This document shows positions 50,354 through 62,112 of a DNA stretch of 64,000 nucleotides, piece after piece. This stretch comes from Rallus limicola (Eukaryota > Chordata > Aves > Gruiformes > Rallidae): assembly GCA_022605955.1 (NCBI GenBank), contig JAKCOZ010000059.1:186001-250000 (forward strand), read 5' to 3'. Each line of letters starts with the position of its first letter. Positions within the stretch are counted from its first letter, which is position 1. Both the position numbers and the translations under genes were made by a program. The notes beneath the pieces are model-generated. The model was not told the origin of the DNA and did not search any database. It saw only the letters and a program-made list of their open reading frames with translations.

Positions 50354-52514
50354 GTAAGTCTGTGTGACTAAGGTCTTTCACAAAGTGCCAGTACATCTAT
50401 GTTACGTAGAAGTTTTTATGCTGTTACTCTAGCTTCAGTCTGCAGAATCATGAAAATCCAAGGTTATGCTGAATACTGGACCCTGTCTTTGGGGATGGAG
50501 AAAGACAAGGGTTATTTAACAGATAGCCTGTAGCTCTGGTAGAAAACTTGTCCTGGCTGATAGGTTTTGATTATAGCCACAGTCATTTTCTTTAACGTAG
50601 GAATAGTTTTCCTTGTCCTCCCTGCCATCCCCCAACACATCCCCCTTCCACAAGGGGATGGAGGAAGAGGCCATCAAACAAATTGTGATTACTTGACAAG
50701 ATACATGATAAACACCACTACCCTGCTGCCCGCTTCAGGGACAAGCGGCAAAACCAAGCCTTCCAATACACATTTCCAGCCAAATCTTTGCAAATTATAC
50801 TTATTGCCAAGATACGTAGGCCTACATTTTACAGTATTTTCTTGCTTACAAGAACATCTGGGGTAGAATCCAGTGCTGTTACCAAGAGTTTCAAGTAACA
50901 CTAGAAACAAAAATCTTAGAGCAAGCCACCCAGCACAGAATTTAACACTGAATTCACCTGTTTGGACATTAGTCAAGGGTCTAAGTCCCTTGATGTGCTT
51001 CCATAAATATTCATTCACACAAGTATGAGAGAGTGTCAGCCTGATGCGTGTCTATGCTAGCTTTACAAATATTTAGCAGCAAGATTTTATGACAGGATCA
51101 GAATACCAGCAAATGAGAATCTCTAGCTATAATCTAAGGTTACAGCGATGCCTGCAGCAGGCAAGACAAGCACTTTGAAACAGTTTCAGACAGTGGAGAA
51201 ACATGGGGGGATATTCCTTGTGGGATAGAAGCCACAAGGCAGCAGTCTCAGCTGCACTCCCCTCATCCCCTTCACAGGAAGGGCAGCCCCTGCCAAAGAG
51301 TAAATCATCCTGTCTGCCTATGTGTGGTTTTGCTTTTTCCTCATAATAAAAACATAAGATTTCAAATTAAATTGTCAGACAATATTTTCTGCCTTGTCCA
51401 TATTGCAGCAGGCTATAAGCTGGCAGAAAAGAATATCAGCTAAAGATACAACAGTACAAATCCCTCATTTCCTACTTAGATAGCCCTCTACAACAGTTGT
51501 GTGCCATGCTCTTAATGATATTACAATTCATAAATGGATCTATGCTAAGATAAGGGGAGCAGTGAAACAATCCACTAAGACATAACATTTTACAAGGCCT
51601 ACTTTAAATGCCATTAAACATATGCAGTTAATGACACATACCAACTTCATTTTACATAGCAAGATTATAAAAGTCTGAGGACATTCTAAAGATTTTTCTA
51701 AGGATAATCTTCACTCTGCTAAGATGAGCCCTCCTTTATCATCCATAAAGGTTTTTCAACAACTGTAGGTCAGAAAAAAAGCATTTTGTGTAGATTCAGG
51801 CAAATCTTAAACACTAGAAATAGAAGGTACAATCAGAAATCATGTCTCTCTGACAGCAGGTCTCTTTCTTCCCCTCCCCAAATGCCTTGGTTATTGTTTA
51901 CTTCTGTAAAAGCGGTGTTTATTCCATTCAGGGCCTTCAGCAACAACCCTTGCATACACTTTTACTCTTCTACCCAGTTAAATTTAGGGGATTTTGGAGC
52001 ATCCTTCACATACATAATTTGTGGTCTAGAGACCAGATTTGATACACTCACACATTCACTAATCAGGATTTTTGTTGAGATAAAGAACTTGCAAAGCTCC
52101 AGCAACACCATGTATTTATGCTGAAAGAAATACCACCACTTTTATATTTCTAGAAGTATCTATGTATTTGTTTGACTGGCATTTTGACTCATTCCTATCC
52201 TCCCATAATCAAACCCTAGAGGTTTAGAAAGTTGGCAGGGATACTAGCTGTTTGGAAGGATTATTTAACCACATGAACTGAGGTGTCCCAGATCTTTTAC
52301 AGCTGTGCCAAATGAAAGACAGCCTGGCTGATACAGGCAGACTGCATTTACACCAGTTATGGAGTGTCAGCCTTCATCCTCTGTACCTGCTGGTCCCATA
52401 GCCCTGCAGTTTAGCAGACTCTCTTATCAGTGCTCCTATTTCTGTACTTTGTTTATGATGTATCTTTCTGAAAATTATGTAACATAGTAATACTGTTGTC
52501 TGATTATTTTGTAG

Positions 52515-52670
52515 GCATAATTATGAAGAGTTGCTGATGCATTCAGTCACCAGAAGGCCAAAGCAAACTGCATACCACATCCCTGGGTTGTGAAGAACTT
52601 GCTCACTTCGATGCTACAAGCATAAAGCCTTAAGACACATGAAAATGGGCACAGGGAAGACATATAAGAA
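52515..52670 (+). other. Possible non-coding leader exon
   Basis: This region of 156 bases is bounded by acceptor TTATTTTGTAG and a strong donor (TAAGAA|GTAAGTG). It contains stops in all frames over most of its length and so would be untranslated. It lies on the same strand and 2.35 kb upstream of the acceptor at 55022. The assignment is inference. Confidence 0.35.
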
Positions 52671-52679
52671 GTAAGTGAA

Positions 52680-54100
52680 AGACAAATTTATAATTTGGGG
52701 ACATTATGTAAGAATTAGTTACTAGCCATCAACAGCTTTTTTAACTAGAGCCATGGCCAACTGCTCCAATAGCGGGGGGAAAAAAACCACCCTTGTCAGG
52801 TGAACTGCTGCTCTTCACAGCATTGAGCTATGCAGACTTGATTCCTTGAAGCCCTGTCCACACTATCACAGACCTCCCAGCTGCTTCCAATTACTTCTGC
52901 AATATCAGACTCCCCATTATTTTCTGACTACAGAGCATTGCAGTTCTTGATAAAGGAGCAAGGAAGACAGAAGCCCAGCAATGTTTCCTGGTGAGTGCTT
53001 CCCCTCAAGACACCTGGGAATTCTCCACACAAACTATGGCTGAATAACTGCTTGTCCAAACAGAAGAATCACAAGAAACTGAAAGAGGGGACCAAAGCAG
53101 AGAATAAAGTAATAAACAGAGAGAATTGAAATGACAGTTGGAGAAGGAAGACGAAGTACCAGCAGCAAAATGTTGACAGAGAAAAAGATGGGAATAAAAG
53201 ACCAGAAAACAAAGACAGAAGTGAAGATATTTAACAGAATTTATTGACAAAGAAAATTGAATTAGAGGACAAGAGGCCCACCTCTGCTGTTTGAAGAGCA
53301 GCAGCCATAAGCAGTAATCAAGCAGCACAAGGCAGCTCCCAGAGCACACCACCAGCTGCCTCCCCTCGTGCAAATGGCCTCACACACTTTTCTTTATCCA
53401 ACAACAGAAAAGAAAGAAGAAGAAAAGTCCCAAGTGCCACAAGAAAAGTCAGATTACCCCATGGCTTGACAAGCACTGGAGCACAGGCCTGGTCAGCAAG
53501 CATTGCAGGTTTGAGCAGGCAAATACCAAGTCTCAGAACTTTGTAGCTTAAATGACAGAGATCTGCAGGGAACAAACCTGTCAGGTGGCATTCTAGCACC
53601 CTCCTCCCCAGGTATTTGTCTCAGCTAGTAGGGGAGTAGCAGCTCTGAGCAGGGGCAGCTTCACCCATGCTCTGTGCTTTTCCCCAGGTTGTGAGACCGA
53701 ACTCTGTTTCAGTCTCTGCCTTACAAAGATTAGGATTTACTCAAAGAAACACAGAATTATGAACCACTACAAAGGAAAAAAATACAAAAAAACCTGAAAT
53801 CTCTTCTGGTGAAATCTCCATCAAAGTCTCAGGCAAAAGTAGCTATGCAGCCCCTCACAAAGCCTCCTTGTGGCTAGGGCTCAGGAACAAGAAGTGAAAA
53901 AACCTTTGCAAGCTTCTAACTGCCCCCTTTTATTCCCCTCTGCTTGTGTTTCATTATGGTGATCAGGTGTGTGGCTCATGTGCTGGAGGAAATCAGCTGA
54001 ACCCTTGATTGAATAGGAAACACGTGTTGCCAGAGAGGAGTTACCTGACAAAGAAACAAAAAATAAGGTAATGGCTTCAGGATGGCTTTTCCTTTCTCCT
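52680..54100. other. Probable intron, nothing recognised
   Basis: Purine-rich sequence around 53080-53300 gives long minus-strand frames (53005-53373 and 53318-53599). These are rich in Leu, Ser, Phe and Cys because of base composition, and I do not accept them as genes. Confidence 0.45.
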
Positions 54101-54118
54101 TGTGTTATTAATAAGAAA

Positions 54119-54425
54119 AGTCTCTCTGTTCCTGTTGAACTCTGTCTGTCCCTCTCTCTCCGTCCCTGACGGTTCAGGCCTGTCTCTGACTGTTCCTTAT
54201 TGTTCCTATCAAGTTCTGCCTGCCCCTGTGACTGTTCCTTACTGTCCCTAACTGTTCCTAGCTTTTCTGACCGTCCCTGACTGTTCCTATCTGTACTGAA
54301 CTATTCTTATCTGTTCCTGACTGTCCCAAACTGTTCCTAATAGTTCTTATCTATTCCTGACTGTCCCAACTGTTCCTTACTGTCCTCATCTATTGCTGAC
54401 TGTTCTTTACTGTCCTGTCCTCTTC
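54119..54425. repeat. Minisatellite built on a CTGTTCCTGACTGTCC-like core
   Basis: About 300 bases consist of variants of CTGTTCCTGA, CTGTCCCTGA, CTGTTCCTTA and CTATTCCTGA. The period is mostly 9-11 bases with a higher-order alternation near 20. The first part is less regular. It lies in the presumed intron before the small membrane-protein exon. Such arrays are often length-polymorphic. Confidence 0.85.
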
Positions 54426-55022
54426 CTAACACTTTCATTAACCTATAGATATGTGTTAATCTGAAAATACTTAATTCTTTACCAAGCATCTATTGAAGCT
54501 CTTTCTTTTGAGCACGATATTTCTAAAGCCTGCTTTATAGAGGGAAAAAAAGGTGTTAAAATGACATTCTGATAGCAGATTAGGTTCAGTTCTCCCCACT
54601 TCCCATCATATCCTTTTCTTTTCAGAGTTTGCTTTGATACTTTGCCCTGTAATGGTCATTTTTTGTGACATGATGCTAGAGGGGAGGGCCTTTAAAATCA
54701 AAATTTAAAAAAGAAGTTGACAGCAGCTTGTCCAAGGATCAGGACCAGCACTTTGGAGTTGAGAAAGTGACCTACATCTGATTCAGCAAATGAAAGCAAG
54801 CCAGAAGTGGAAGGCTGACAAGGGAACAAAGAGAGGCAGCAAGATCTTTTCTGGATTTTTCAGTTGGGGAAAATGTTTGTTCTTCAGGATAAATAAAAGC
54901 TAATAAACAAAAGAGACAGACAGCCCTGTGCTGGAGAAAACATATGCACACACACTCACCTATACAGTCATAATGCTTATTTATTTGCAAAACAGTAATG
55001 CAGTGTTCTTTTTGCTTTTCAG

Positions 55023-55202
55023 CTTAAAACTCTTGACAGTGAGGAAATCATGGTGGAAGCAATCCTGGCCCCATGGGAAATCCTGCTGGTCATTTTTGCT
55101 GCCGTGCTGATAATGAGTTTTCTCATGTTTCTGCCCCCCACTGCCGTGGTGATCTGGAGAATGAAGCGTGTACCACAGATCTCCCTGGATGGCTCTGTGT
55201 GA
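55023..55202 (+). CDS. Small single-pass membrane protein, about 50 residues (candidate)
   Basis: A strong acceptor (TTCTTTTTGCTTTTCAG) precedes 27 untranslated bases and an ATG at 55050 in good context (A at -3, G at +4). The frame runs to TGA 55200-55202. The protein has a short acidic start (MVEAILAPWE), a hydrophobic helix of about 20-25 residues (ILLVIFAAVLIMSFLMFL), a PP pair, a second hydrophobic piece (TAVVIW) and a basic tail (RMKRVP). This is the layout of a small integral membrane protein with a cytoplasmic C-terminus. I do not recognise the family. The start may lie in an upstream exon. The overlapping frame entering from upstream (LKLLTVRKSWWKQSW) is tryptophan-rich and looks like a shadow. 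Confidence 0.55.
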   Translation, partial: LKTLDSEEIMVEAILAPWEILLVIFAAVLIMSFLMFLPPTAVVIWRMKRVPQISLDGSV

Positions 55203-55209
55203 GCCAGCC

Positions 55210-58200
55210 CTGGTACAAGCTGTAACACCACCAGCCCCTTTGAAGGATGGTTCAGAATGACATCTCTGTGGATGGGTGTTATTGCCTGGGATCCAGCTAA
55301 AAGCAGTGGTTTTAATATTGCTAAGTTCCTGTGAGAAGAAAATGTGTGTAATTTTGTCTGTAGGTATTACTGGGCTCTGCACTGTGACTTCCAATTTTTA
55401 ACTACCTTGTGATTCTTTTTGTTGGCTTAGTTCCTAGACACACTTCTCTTGCATTATGTTGGACTGAAAACAAGCCTGAAGGAGAAGCAAGCATAGTACA
55501 GCACTGTATTCCCTTTACCAATAACAAGAAAGCCTGCATTTCTATAGTTACTCTGTAAATATTACCAGAGCCTTTAGTTGAAATGACTGACAGCTGTGCA
55601 AGTGGATATACCAAAAACTAGCTGCATACTCCAAGGAGGTACTAGTTTAGTGTGGTCATACCACAAAATCTTAAAGAAAGAAAAAACCCAACAGGCAATA
55701 GTGCATGGATAAAACCCTTTTGTCTCATCTGAAAATTAATTTATTTTTATTTCTTTCCCTCCATACAAATCTGTCTCTCTGCAAATTGTAAATCCCAAGA
55801 GCTGGAATGCAAAGCCCTGTCCATCTCAGGGTTAGAGCAGGAACATGAGAGATACCCAATCCTCAGACATGCCCAGCCAGACACCACATCAAAGTTAATG
55901 CAAACATACAGCAGCTATTTGTCTGAATTACATTATGTAAAGTCATTCTAGGAAATTAATGTGATTGAGTTTACTTTTTAACCTTGTTGTACAACTCACT
56001 TTGTCCTATACAAATAGTAGAGTGGTAGGAATAGGAAAAAAACTGCTTCTCTGCAAGTTTATCAGTAACACCAACACATTAAAAACACACCACAAAAACA
56101 ACCCGGCTCCATCTTATCTTCAAATTCATACAACATCAAATTAAAGCTTTACAGCCTAATTCCCCCATGTTATAGGACATACATTAGCAGGACGTCTGAA
56201 GTGCAGATTTAACAGTTTCTGCTGGTTTACAAGAGCCGTGGGTTCAATTGCATTAAAATCCAACATTTTAATTTTTTTTTCTTTTGTTGGTTGAGTTGGA
56301 AAGTCATTGAATGGCTTAATAGCACTCGTAGAAAATTGGGTTTTAACACCAGTAGAAAAATAACAGGAAGTACTCAGTGCTTCAGGTATTTTATTTGAGT
56401 ATCAGCTGGTAATGAATTGACTGGAAAAGAAAGACTCAAAGACATCATAATTTCATTTGATAGAGATTATTTGTTTGCCAGAAATGAACAAAGCCACAAG
56501 TGATTGAAAAAGTGTTGCTTTTCTTTAAGACTACATCACTTTTGTCTCTAAGACTGTGACCTATGTTACTGTCTCATAGATTATAAGCAGTCAAAGCAGC
56601 TAACTCATCCCCTTGTAGGTGTAATTGTCTCCTAAGCTTACAGACATATGACTGACTGGTTCTGGGCCTGAAAGCAACCGATGGGGCTTTTTTTTTATTT
56701 CTAATGACAGGGTTCTGCATCGGAAACATAGTGCTCAATTTTATATATCTGAATCATTTCACTGATTAATGAGGAAAAGGTCAATGAAACATCATGTACC
56801 GCAGAACTATGCTGTCTGTGTCAGAGATTCATGGGAATAGGGAAAAGGTAAAGAAGAGAAAGGCAACACAAACAGATGAGCTGACTGTCTTCAGATCTAC
56901 AGCATCAGTGTTTGCTCAACAGAAGAAAATCAAAACAAAACCCCAAGCGTGGATTCCACGGGAAACCAAGCAAGCAGTAACTAACCTTTTTGTTTAGATT
57001 TCATCATAATTTACATGCTTGTCTGTTCTGTAGGTACCACTCCACAAATAAACTGGCGCTCTTGTCTTCACTTGCACGAAGTGCTGGTGGCCAGCCTCCT
57101 GGGGTCTCTGCTCTTTCACTTTGTACTCTGCAGCTTTAGTTTGTCAGAGTACTTGTTTGCACAGGGGTTGTGTAAAGGAGGGAGAGCTCACAGAAGGACA
57201 TTGGAGCAGGAACAAGTGTTTAAATTGCACGAGAATCAAGGTCAAAAAATCACTTTGATATTTGTTCATGCTGGAAAATGTTACAAATTCAGATGACCAG
57301 CTAATTTTTTTTAATCAATATGGCAACAGCCATACCTACCCCAGTTTAGAGAGGAGACTGAAGCTGATCCCTGGCACACTAAACAACGAGAGAGCTTCTC
57401 ATGCAGGTCCCTCAACACCCACCTTGGTCTTTTCAGCAGAAAAGTTACAATACAAATAACTGCTAGTTTAGGACAATCCCAGTTCTAACGTTTTGTACTG
57501 GACAGAGATGTTACATTTTTTCCTGTCATTTTATGTGGTTGCAGCTAGCATACAGCATACTTTTTGACTCCTAGAAATGCAATGAAGTATACCTAAAGTG
57601 TACATCGTTCTACATGGTATCCTTAAGGTGATAAATAAAGGAGAAAACTTTGAGTTGTCCCATCAATAAACTGCAGTGGTTTGAAGTTGTAGCGCATGCA
57701 AAAGATGCATGCACAGGCATTTTGACCAACTCTGCATACAACCTGATTTAACCCCCCCAATCACAGGCAGACAAATAAAGAATTATACCCCTACAGACAG
57801 TAACTGTTGAGACTTGCATTGCTTTAATAGTCAGAGCAATAATCATGATTAATTGGCAACCATAAAAGCAGTTGAATGTATGGCCCTTTCTCAGTGAAGA
57901 AGACACCTGATAGAAGATGATTTCTGGTAACAATTCATGTGTTTAACTAATGACTGCATCCATTAACTCTAAATCTTATTCCAGCCAGACAAATTTAAGC
58001 CTTAAAAGTGATCTTCTTTCTTGGAAAGACCTCAGCCATGAGCTATGTGAGTAGGCTTAGCCTATATCTCTGTTCACAAGAAGTGAGGTCAAATCACAGC
58101 TACATTCTCCAGTCCTTTACCTAAATAAATGCTATATGTTGACATGACTTAGCAATGATTTCACTGCTCTGCTGCTCTTGTCAAAATACCCATGTCATAT
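55210..58200. other. Intergenic DNA or 3' UTRs, nothing firm
   Basis: No repeat family or exon was recognised with confidence. A minus-strand TTTAAT near 57823 (ATTAAA on that strand) is one possible poly-A signal for the minus-strand sushi gene. A hydrophobic plus-strand frame at 57036-57296 is discussed as a finding. Confidence 0.4.
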
Positions 58201-58236
58201 TGCAGACAACTGGTCTGTGGTACAAGCTTTTTAGTG

Positions 58237-58424
58237 CTAGTAGCCACAGATGATACAATCATACTCCTTGTCACGGTTGGAGCCGTCGATGCCTCGCTCG
58301 CCAAGTTCTCTGAGGAAGATGTTCAGCTGCTCTACCTGAGTTTCAGGGAAGGCTAAGGTGCGCAGGCAGGTGCTGTTGGTGGGGAAATAGGCAGATTTAA
58401 CTCCACTGATGGCCATCTCCGAGG
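58237..58424 (-). CDS. Sushi-like gene exon 5: C-terminal segment
   Basis: After TTTGATCTTTCCAG, phase 1, it encodes PSEMAISGVKSAYFPTNSTC, a helical Gln/Leu/Glu-rich stretch (VEQLNIFLRELGERGIDG) and the end YDCIICGY with TAG at 58239-58237. This part is not sushi-like and may be a family-specific domain with a CXXC pair near the end (DCIIC) and one NST sequon. Confidence 0.75.
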
Positions 58425-61400
58425 CTGGAAAGATCAAAGATGATAAAAAAGCAGCTGGATGACTTAGTTTAGATTTCTCCTGATCTTTCCTACTTTCCTG
58501 ATAAAAGACTTAAACTTGGACTAAAAATGGCTAGATGATTGCTTTTGGCAAGCCTTGGGAAACAACAACTGCTGTAGTAACAAGGCACTGTCAACAATAA
58601 AATATTTTCCATTAACCATAGGAAAGATAAGTTGGCCCTTTCATGTATTTATATGTTTATTTCTAAGTCAAGACAATAATAATGGAGTCAGCCTGCCTTA
58701 GGTTCCTGGCTGCTCGCTGGACACAACGGTAGTGGTCTGAAAACCCTTGGGCTGCAACATGAGCAAAGCAGCATTGCTGTCTGGGGCCAGCTGCTAGGTA
58801 TTATTGTACGAACATAAAGTGAACAGTGCAGGTAGTGGCCAATCTTGTTGAGGTTCTTCAAGTGCTGTTGCAACATAAACAGCATTTTCATGTTCTACTG
58901 CTGTCCAGTGGGTCACACAGACACTGTGCAATATAGTGCTTCTGTTGCACTGATGCCTAAAGACTGTTCGTGGGCAGGGTGGGTTTAAAAGTACATCTTC
59001 CCACAAACATTGACTACGTGTCATGTCATATTTGCTATCCCAAGCTGAAATACTGATGCTCACCCGCCCAGGCCTTTCTGGTAGTTTTAAAACTAATACC
59101 GTTTCTGGTTCAGTAGTTTGCCTGCTCTGAGTGTCACACATGCCAAGAAAAGAGAAGCTGCTCTTCCCTCCTTTTTCTGAGCAAAAGAGACCAAGACTCT
59201 CCCCCCATGACCAGATGTGTCAGAGAAATACTCACGGTTACAAACAGCCAGTGCCTTTCCCCCAACAAGCTGTGTTGTCCAAGAAAACCCAGTGGCATTG
59301 CCACATACTTCAAACAGCCTGCTAGCCCTGAGGAATTGAAAATCATAACCCTTGAGGAAACAGAGAAGAAATAAATATACTGTAACTTAGGCATCATGGT
59401 AACCAGAAGATGAAGAACCATTCAGCCAATGAAGATCAATACAAACACTACAACCTCTCCCTCCCCTAAATAAAAAAAAAAAAGATATAACAAGGAAAAT
59501 TATGCATTACATGCTAAGCCCTTGTAAATTAGTGGAGTCAGCAATATAGCAGCAGTAAACTATGCCTATTACCTCGTTGCACATGGGTTTGCAGTACTGG
59601 GCATTGTCAATGGTGACACACACCAGCCCACCGTTCCTCGGGGCTAGAGGGAGTGGGCACGGAGGCAGCTGCTTGCAAACTTTTGAATGGGTTAAAAAGA
59701 GGAAGAAAAATACAAAGAGAAAAAGAGAGAGGAAACAAGACATCAGTGTGAAATTAAGTATAAGGGTGTCTCTCCCCTTCCCAAGCAAACCATAGGCATA
59801 CTCATTGACCTGGGCACAAGGGAAGACATCCCGCACTGATGGGCAGGCTGTAGGGACAGTAGGACCCCACATGCCGCTGCCACTGTGACTCCCAGATCTC
59901 CCAGCACAAGGGTGAAGCACCTTTACTTTCTGGCTTGTTGTTGATAGGTCTTTGATCTTGTTTCCCCACCCACTCCCCACAAGAAATAAGACAATTAGCT
60001 CACTAATTTTAGGTAAAAAAAGATATCTTTGTGAGTTTCCAGTGCCATTTTGTTCAACACCCAGCCAGAAGGAGCATTGTTTTAGGAGGGCTCTCACATT
60101 TCTCTTGAGCAGGGCGCAGGAGATCAAGTATTTCTTGCAGTGTCCAGGCAAGGGAATTGATTGAAGCTTCTCCACCACTGGTGATCATTTCATGGAAGCA
60201 TTTAGAATATTTCTATGGAGTCAGGGGAGAAAAAGTCTAAGCTGAAGAGGCTTTGGAATTAATATAGCAAAGTGGTCAAACTTTTTTTTTTTTTTTTTTT
60301 TGAATACAGAACAACGAGAGACACACTTGAAAATTATATAGCTTTAAGTAGAGCTAATTTCCCAACAGTGCTTTTGGAAGAAATCCAGTAACTTTTTTTG
60401 GAAAAGCATGAGTAGAGAGTTTTTTTTCCATTACATTGAGTTCAGGAGGGAGGACTAGTAGTATGTGTTGAGGGTTTTTTCCCTATATGTGAAAAGATGT
60501 CTAAAAACAACTGTAAGATTGGCTTGTTATTCTTACCTTCTAAATGATGGCATCTGGCAGACTTTGCAGGTGTAGAAACACAAATTATGGATGTGTATGA
60601 ACAAAGAAGTTCCTTTATTTCTATCTAGCTCTTGCTTTATACCCATATCCATAGCTTATGGTCCACACATGCATAGGCACACATGTGGGTAGTGCAGAGC
60701 TGTGCAAAGTACACAACCAAAGTACAGGTGAGTACCAGCATTATAACAGAGAATGGTTACTTTGAACCTACACAGATGCAAGAAAAAGAAAGAGTCCAAC
60801 TTTCAGCGTGGCTGCTGATGCACCAGTCAGCAATGGGTACCTCCACTTCTCAGGCTGAAGCTTACAGAAACACTGTTCAAAGCAATGGGCAGTCAAAGAA
60901 AATAATACAATTCAAGTCTCGGAGGGAGGGGAGGGTCTCAAATACCTGAGAGAACACATCCTTGGCAAGTGTTGCCCTTAGCCTTGCCCCCACCCCATGT
61001 GATGAGAACAATACTCCAGGCAGAAGCTCACAGCACACACAGATGTGGACCCAACTCCAGCTATTAGTTCACGTTGCTGTTTTACAGGCAGATATCTCAA
61101 CTGTGCGTGAAACGCTTTCATGGGCTCTGCCCTGGCATTTCTTTACTATTTGTGTCATTCAGGGGCCACTGTCTGATCACCCCGTTATGACATGCCCAGC
61201 CCAGGGAAGACAGGGGCACTAACTCACAAAATACAGGCTTTCAGTAGACTGGCTTTACTTATTTGTATTTAAGATAGTTAGCACTTTATATTTGAAAGCA
61301 GGGTTGAAAACAACATTATGAACATAAGGCAAAAGACATAACTGTTTATGTTCAAGCTAATTTCTATACATCTAGAGCAAAACAAATTTGGAAAAATACA

Positions 61401-62112
61401 CCTGAAAGGACATTTGTTTGACTACTAGTAGCAGGGCCAAAGATGTGTCAGGTCAAGTGACACTGATCTTTGCTTGCTTCCTTCCCCATATTTTTTTTTG
61501 AGCCAGGCATTACAAAAGCAATACACAGGTCGTGCTGGTGCAGCCAGTGCATCCAGCTGCATGGGCACACATTGCAGAGCCCAGCACCCCACACCACCAG
61601 AGAAAGTGTGTGCAAAGCAGGTCCTGGGCTGGCCAACACAACCCACCGCTTACCTCAAGGCTCTCATTCAGATCATCTATTGTCGCACTTTTACACTCAC
61701 TTGCACTGGCAAAAGCACCATTGTTGGTAAAATCTAAAAGACAAACAGGTACATAGAGCTGGCTAATAATCCCCCTTGATACATGAACAAACCCCAAATA
61801 CCACAAAACAGTACTTGTTTATGGAAATTCTCCTGCTATTCTGCAGTCCTAGCAGTATCTTGTATACCTGAGACAATCAGGGCTCAAATGTGAATAAACT
61901 GTGAAAGTATTAATTTACTCTAAGCTGCTTGTGATCACCACGTTTGTGGCCACCTGGGGCTGGGTTCCCAAGTGGGGTGCTTCATTTCTCTGACAGCTCC
62001 TATTTACATTAGCATTAGTCATATTCAAGAATGGCAGTATCTTACCTGCAGGGAGCACTGCTAAACTTATGAAAACCAGTGTTTTCCAGAGCAGGCAGGA
62101 TCTGAACAGCAT
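58237..62112 (-). CDS. Secreted sushi-domain-like protein, five exons (gene span)
   Basis: The exons on the minus strand are 62112-62046, 61733-61654 (or to 61647), 59679-59573, 59350-59236 and 58424-58237. With the longer second exon the phases join without a break and give about 187 residues: a signal peptide, a short acidic linker, a CCP/sushi-like domain split by a phase-0 intron, and a C-terminal segment ending YDCIICGY. The sushi signature is visible as PCPLPLAPRNGG, C, YCKPMCNE, GYDFQFLRAS, C, GFSW and LAVC. Three N-glycosylation sequons occur (NES, NAT, NST). Sushi domains usually mediate protein binding in complement and extracellular proteins; the role here is unknown. It is transcribed toward the collectins, and I cannot give it a name. 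Confidence 0.72.
59236..59350 (-). CDS. Sushi-like gene exon 4: second half of the sushi domain
   Basis: The acceptor is TTCTCTGTTTCCTCAAG and the donor AACC|GTGAGT. The peptide GYDFQFLRASRLFEVC continues into GNATGFSWTTQLVGG and KALAVCN. It holds the GY-F, Cys, G-W and final Cys of a sushi module, plus a NAT sequon. It enters in phase 0 and leaves in phase 1. Confidence 0.75.
59573..59679 (-). CDS. Sushi-like gene exon 3: first half of the sushi domain
   Basis: It encodes VCKQLPPCPLPLAPRNGG, then LVCVTIDNAQ and YCKPMCNE, ending GAG|GTAATA in phase 0. The acceptor is TTTTTAACCCATTCAAAAG, which is only fair. The frame stays open upstream through the intron as far as 60178, so a retained-intron product is possible. 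Cysteine spacing fits the first half of a CCP/sushi module. Confidence 0.72.
60282..60301. repeat. T20 homopolymer
   Basis: An uninterrupted run of 20 T lies in the second intron of the minus-strand sushi-like gene (poly-A on the coding strand). No retroposon body was recognised beside it. Confidence 0.9.
61654..61733 (-). CDS. Sushi-like gene exon 2: acidic linker
   Basis: After the acceptor TTTGTCTTTTAG, phase 1, it encodes DFTNNGAFASASECKSAT followed by IDDLNESLE, with one cysteine and one NES sequon. The obvious donor, CTTGAG|GTAAGC, leaves phase 0, but the next exon needs phase 1. A weaker donor seven bases later (AGCG|GTGGGT, exon end 61647) fixes the phase. Alternatively an unseen small exon lies between. 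Confidence 0.6.
62046..62112 (-). CDS. Sushi-like gene exon 1: signal peptide
   Basis: The minus-strand ATG at 62112 opens MLFRSCLLWKTLVFISLAV followed by LPAG and a strong donor (CTGCAG|GTAAG), phase 1. This is a textbook signal peptide with a basic residue, a hydrophobic core and small residues at the predicted cut. No TATA box is seen upstream; the region 62150-62250 is somewhat richer in CpG than its surroundings. Confidence 0.72.

Noticed and set aside
53005..53599. Two overlapping hydrophobic minus-strand frames that resemble multi-pass membrane proteins
   Set aside because: The plus strand is purine-rich here, so the minus strand automatically encodes Leu/Phe/Ser/Cys. There is no start context or splice support.
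54981..55394. Minus-strand 137-codon open frame
   Set aside because: It is antisense to the small membrane-protein exon, has no recognisable domain, and looks like a shadow of that frame.
61470..61756. Three plus-strand frames opposite sushi-like exon 2
   Set aside because: They overlap in three frames on the antisense side of a better supported exon.
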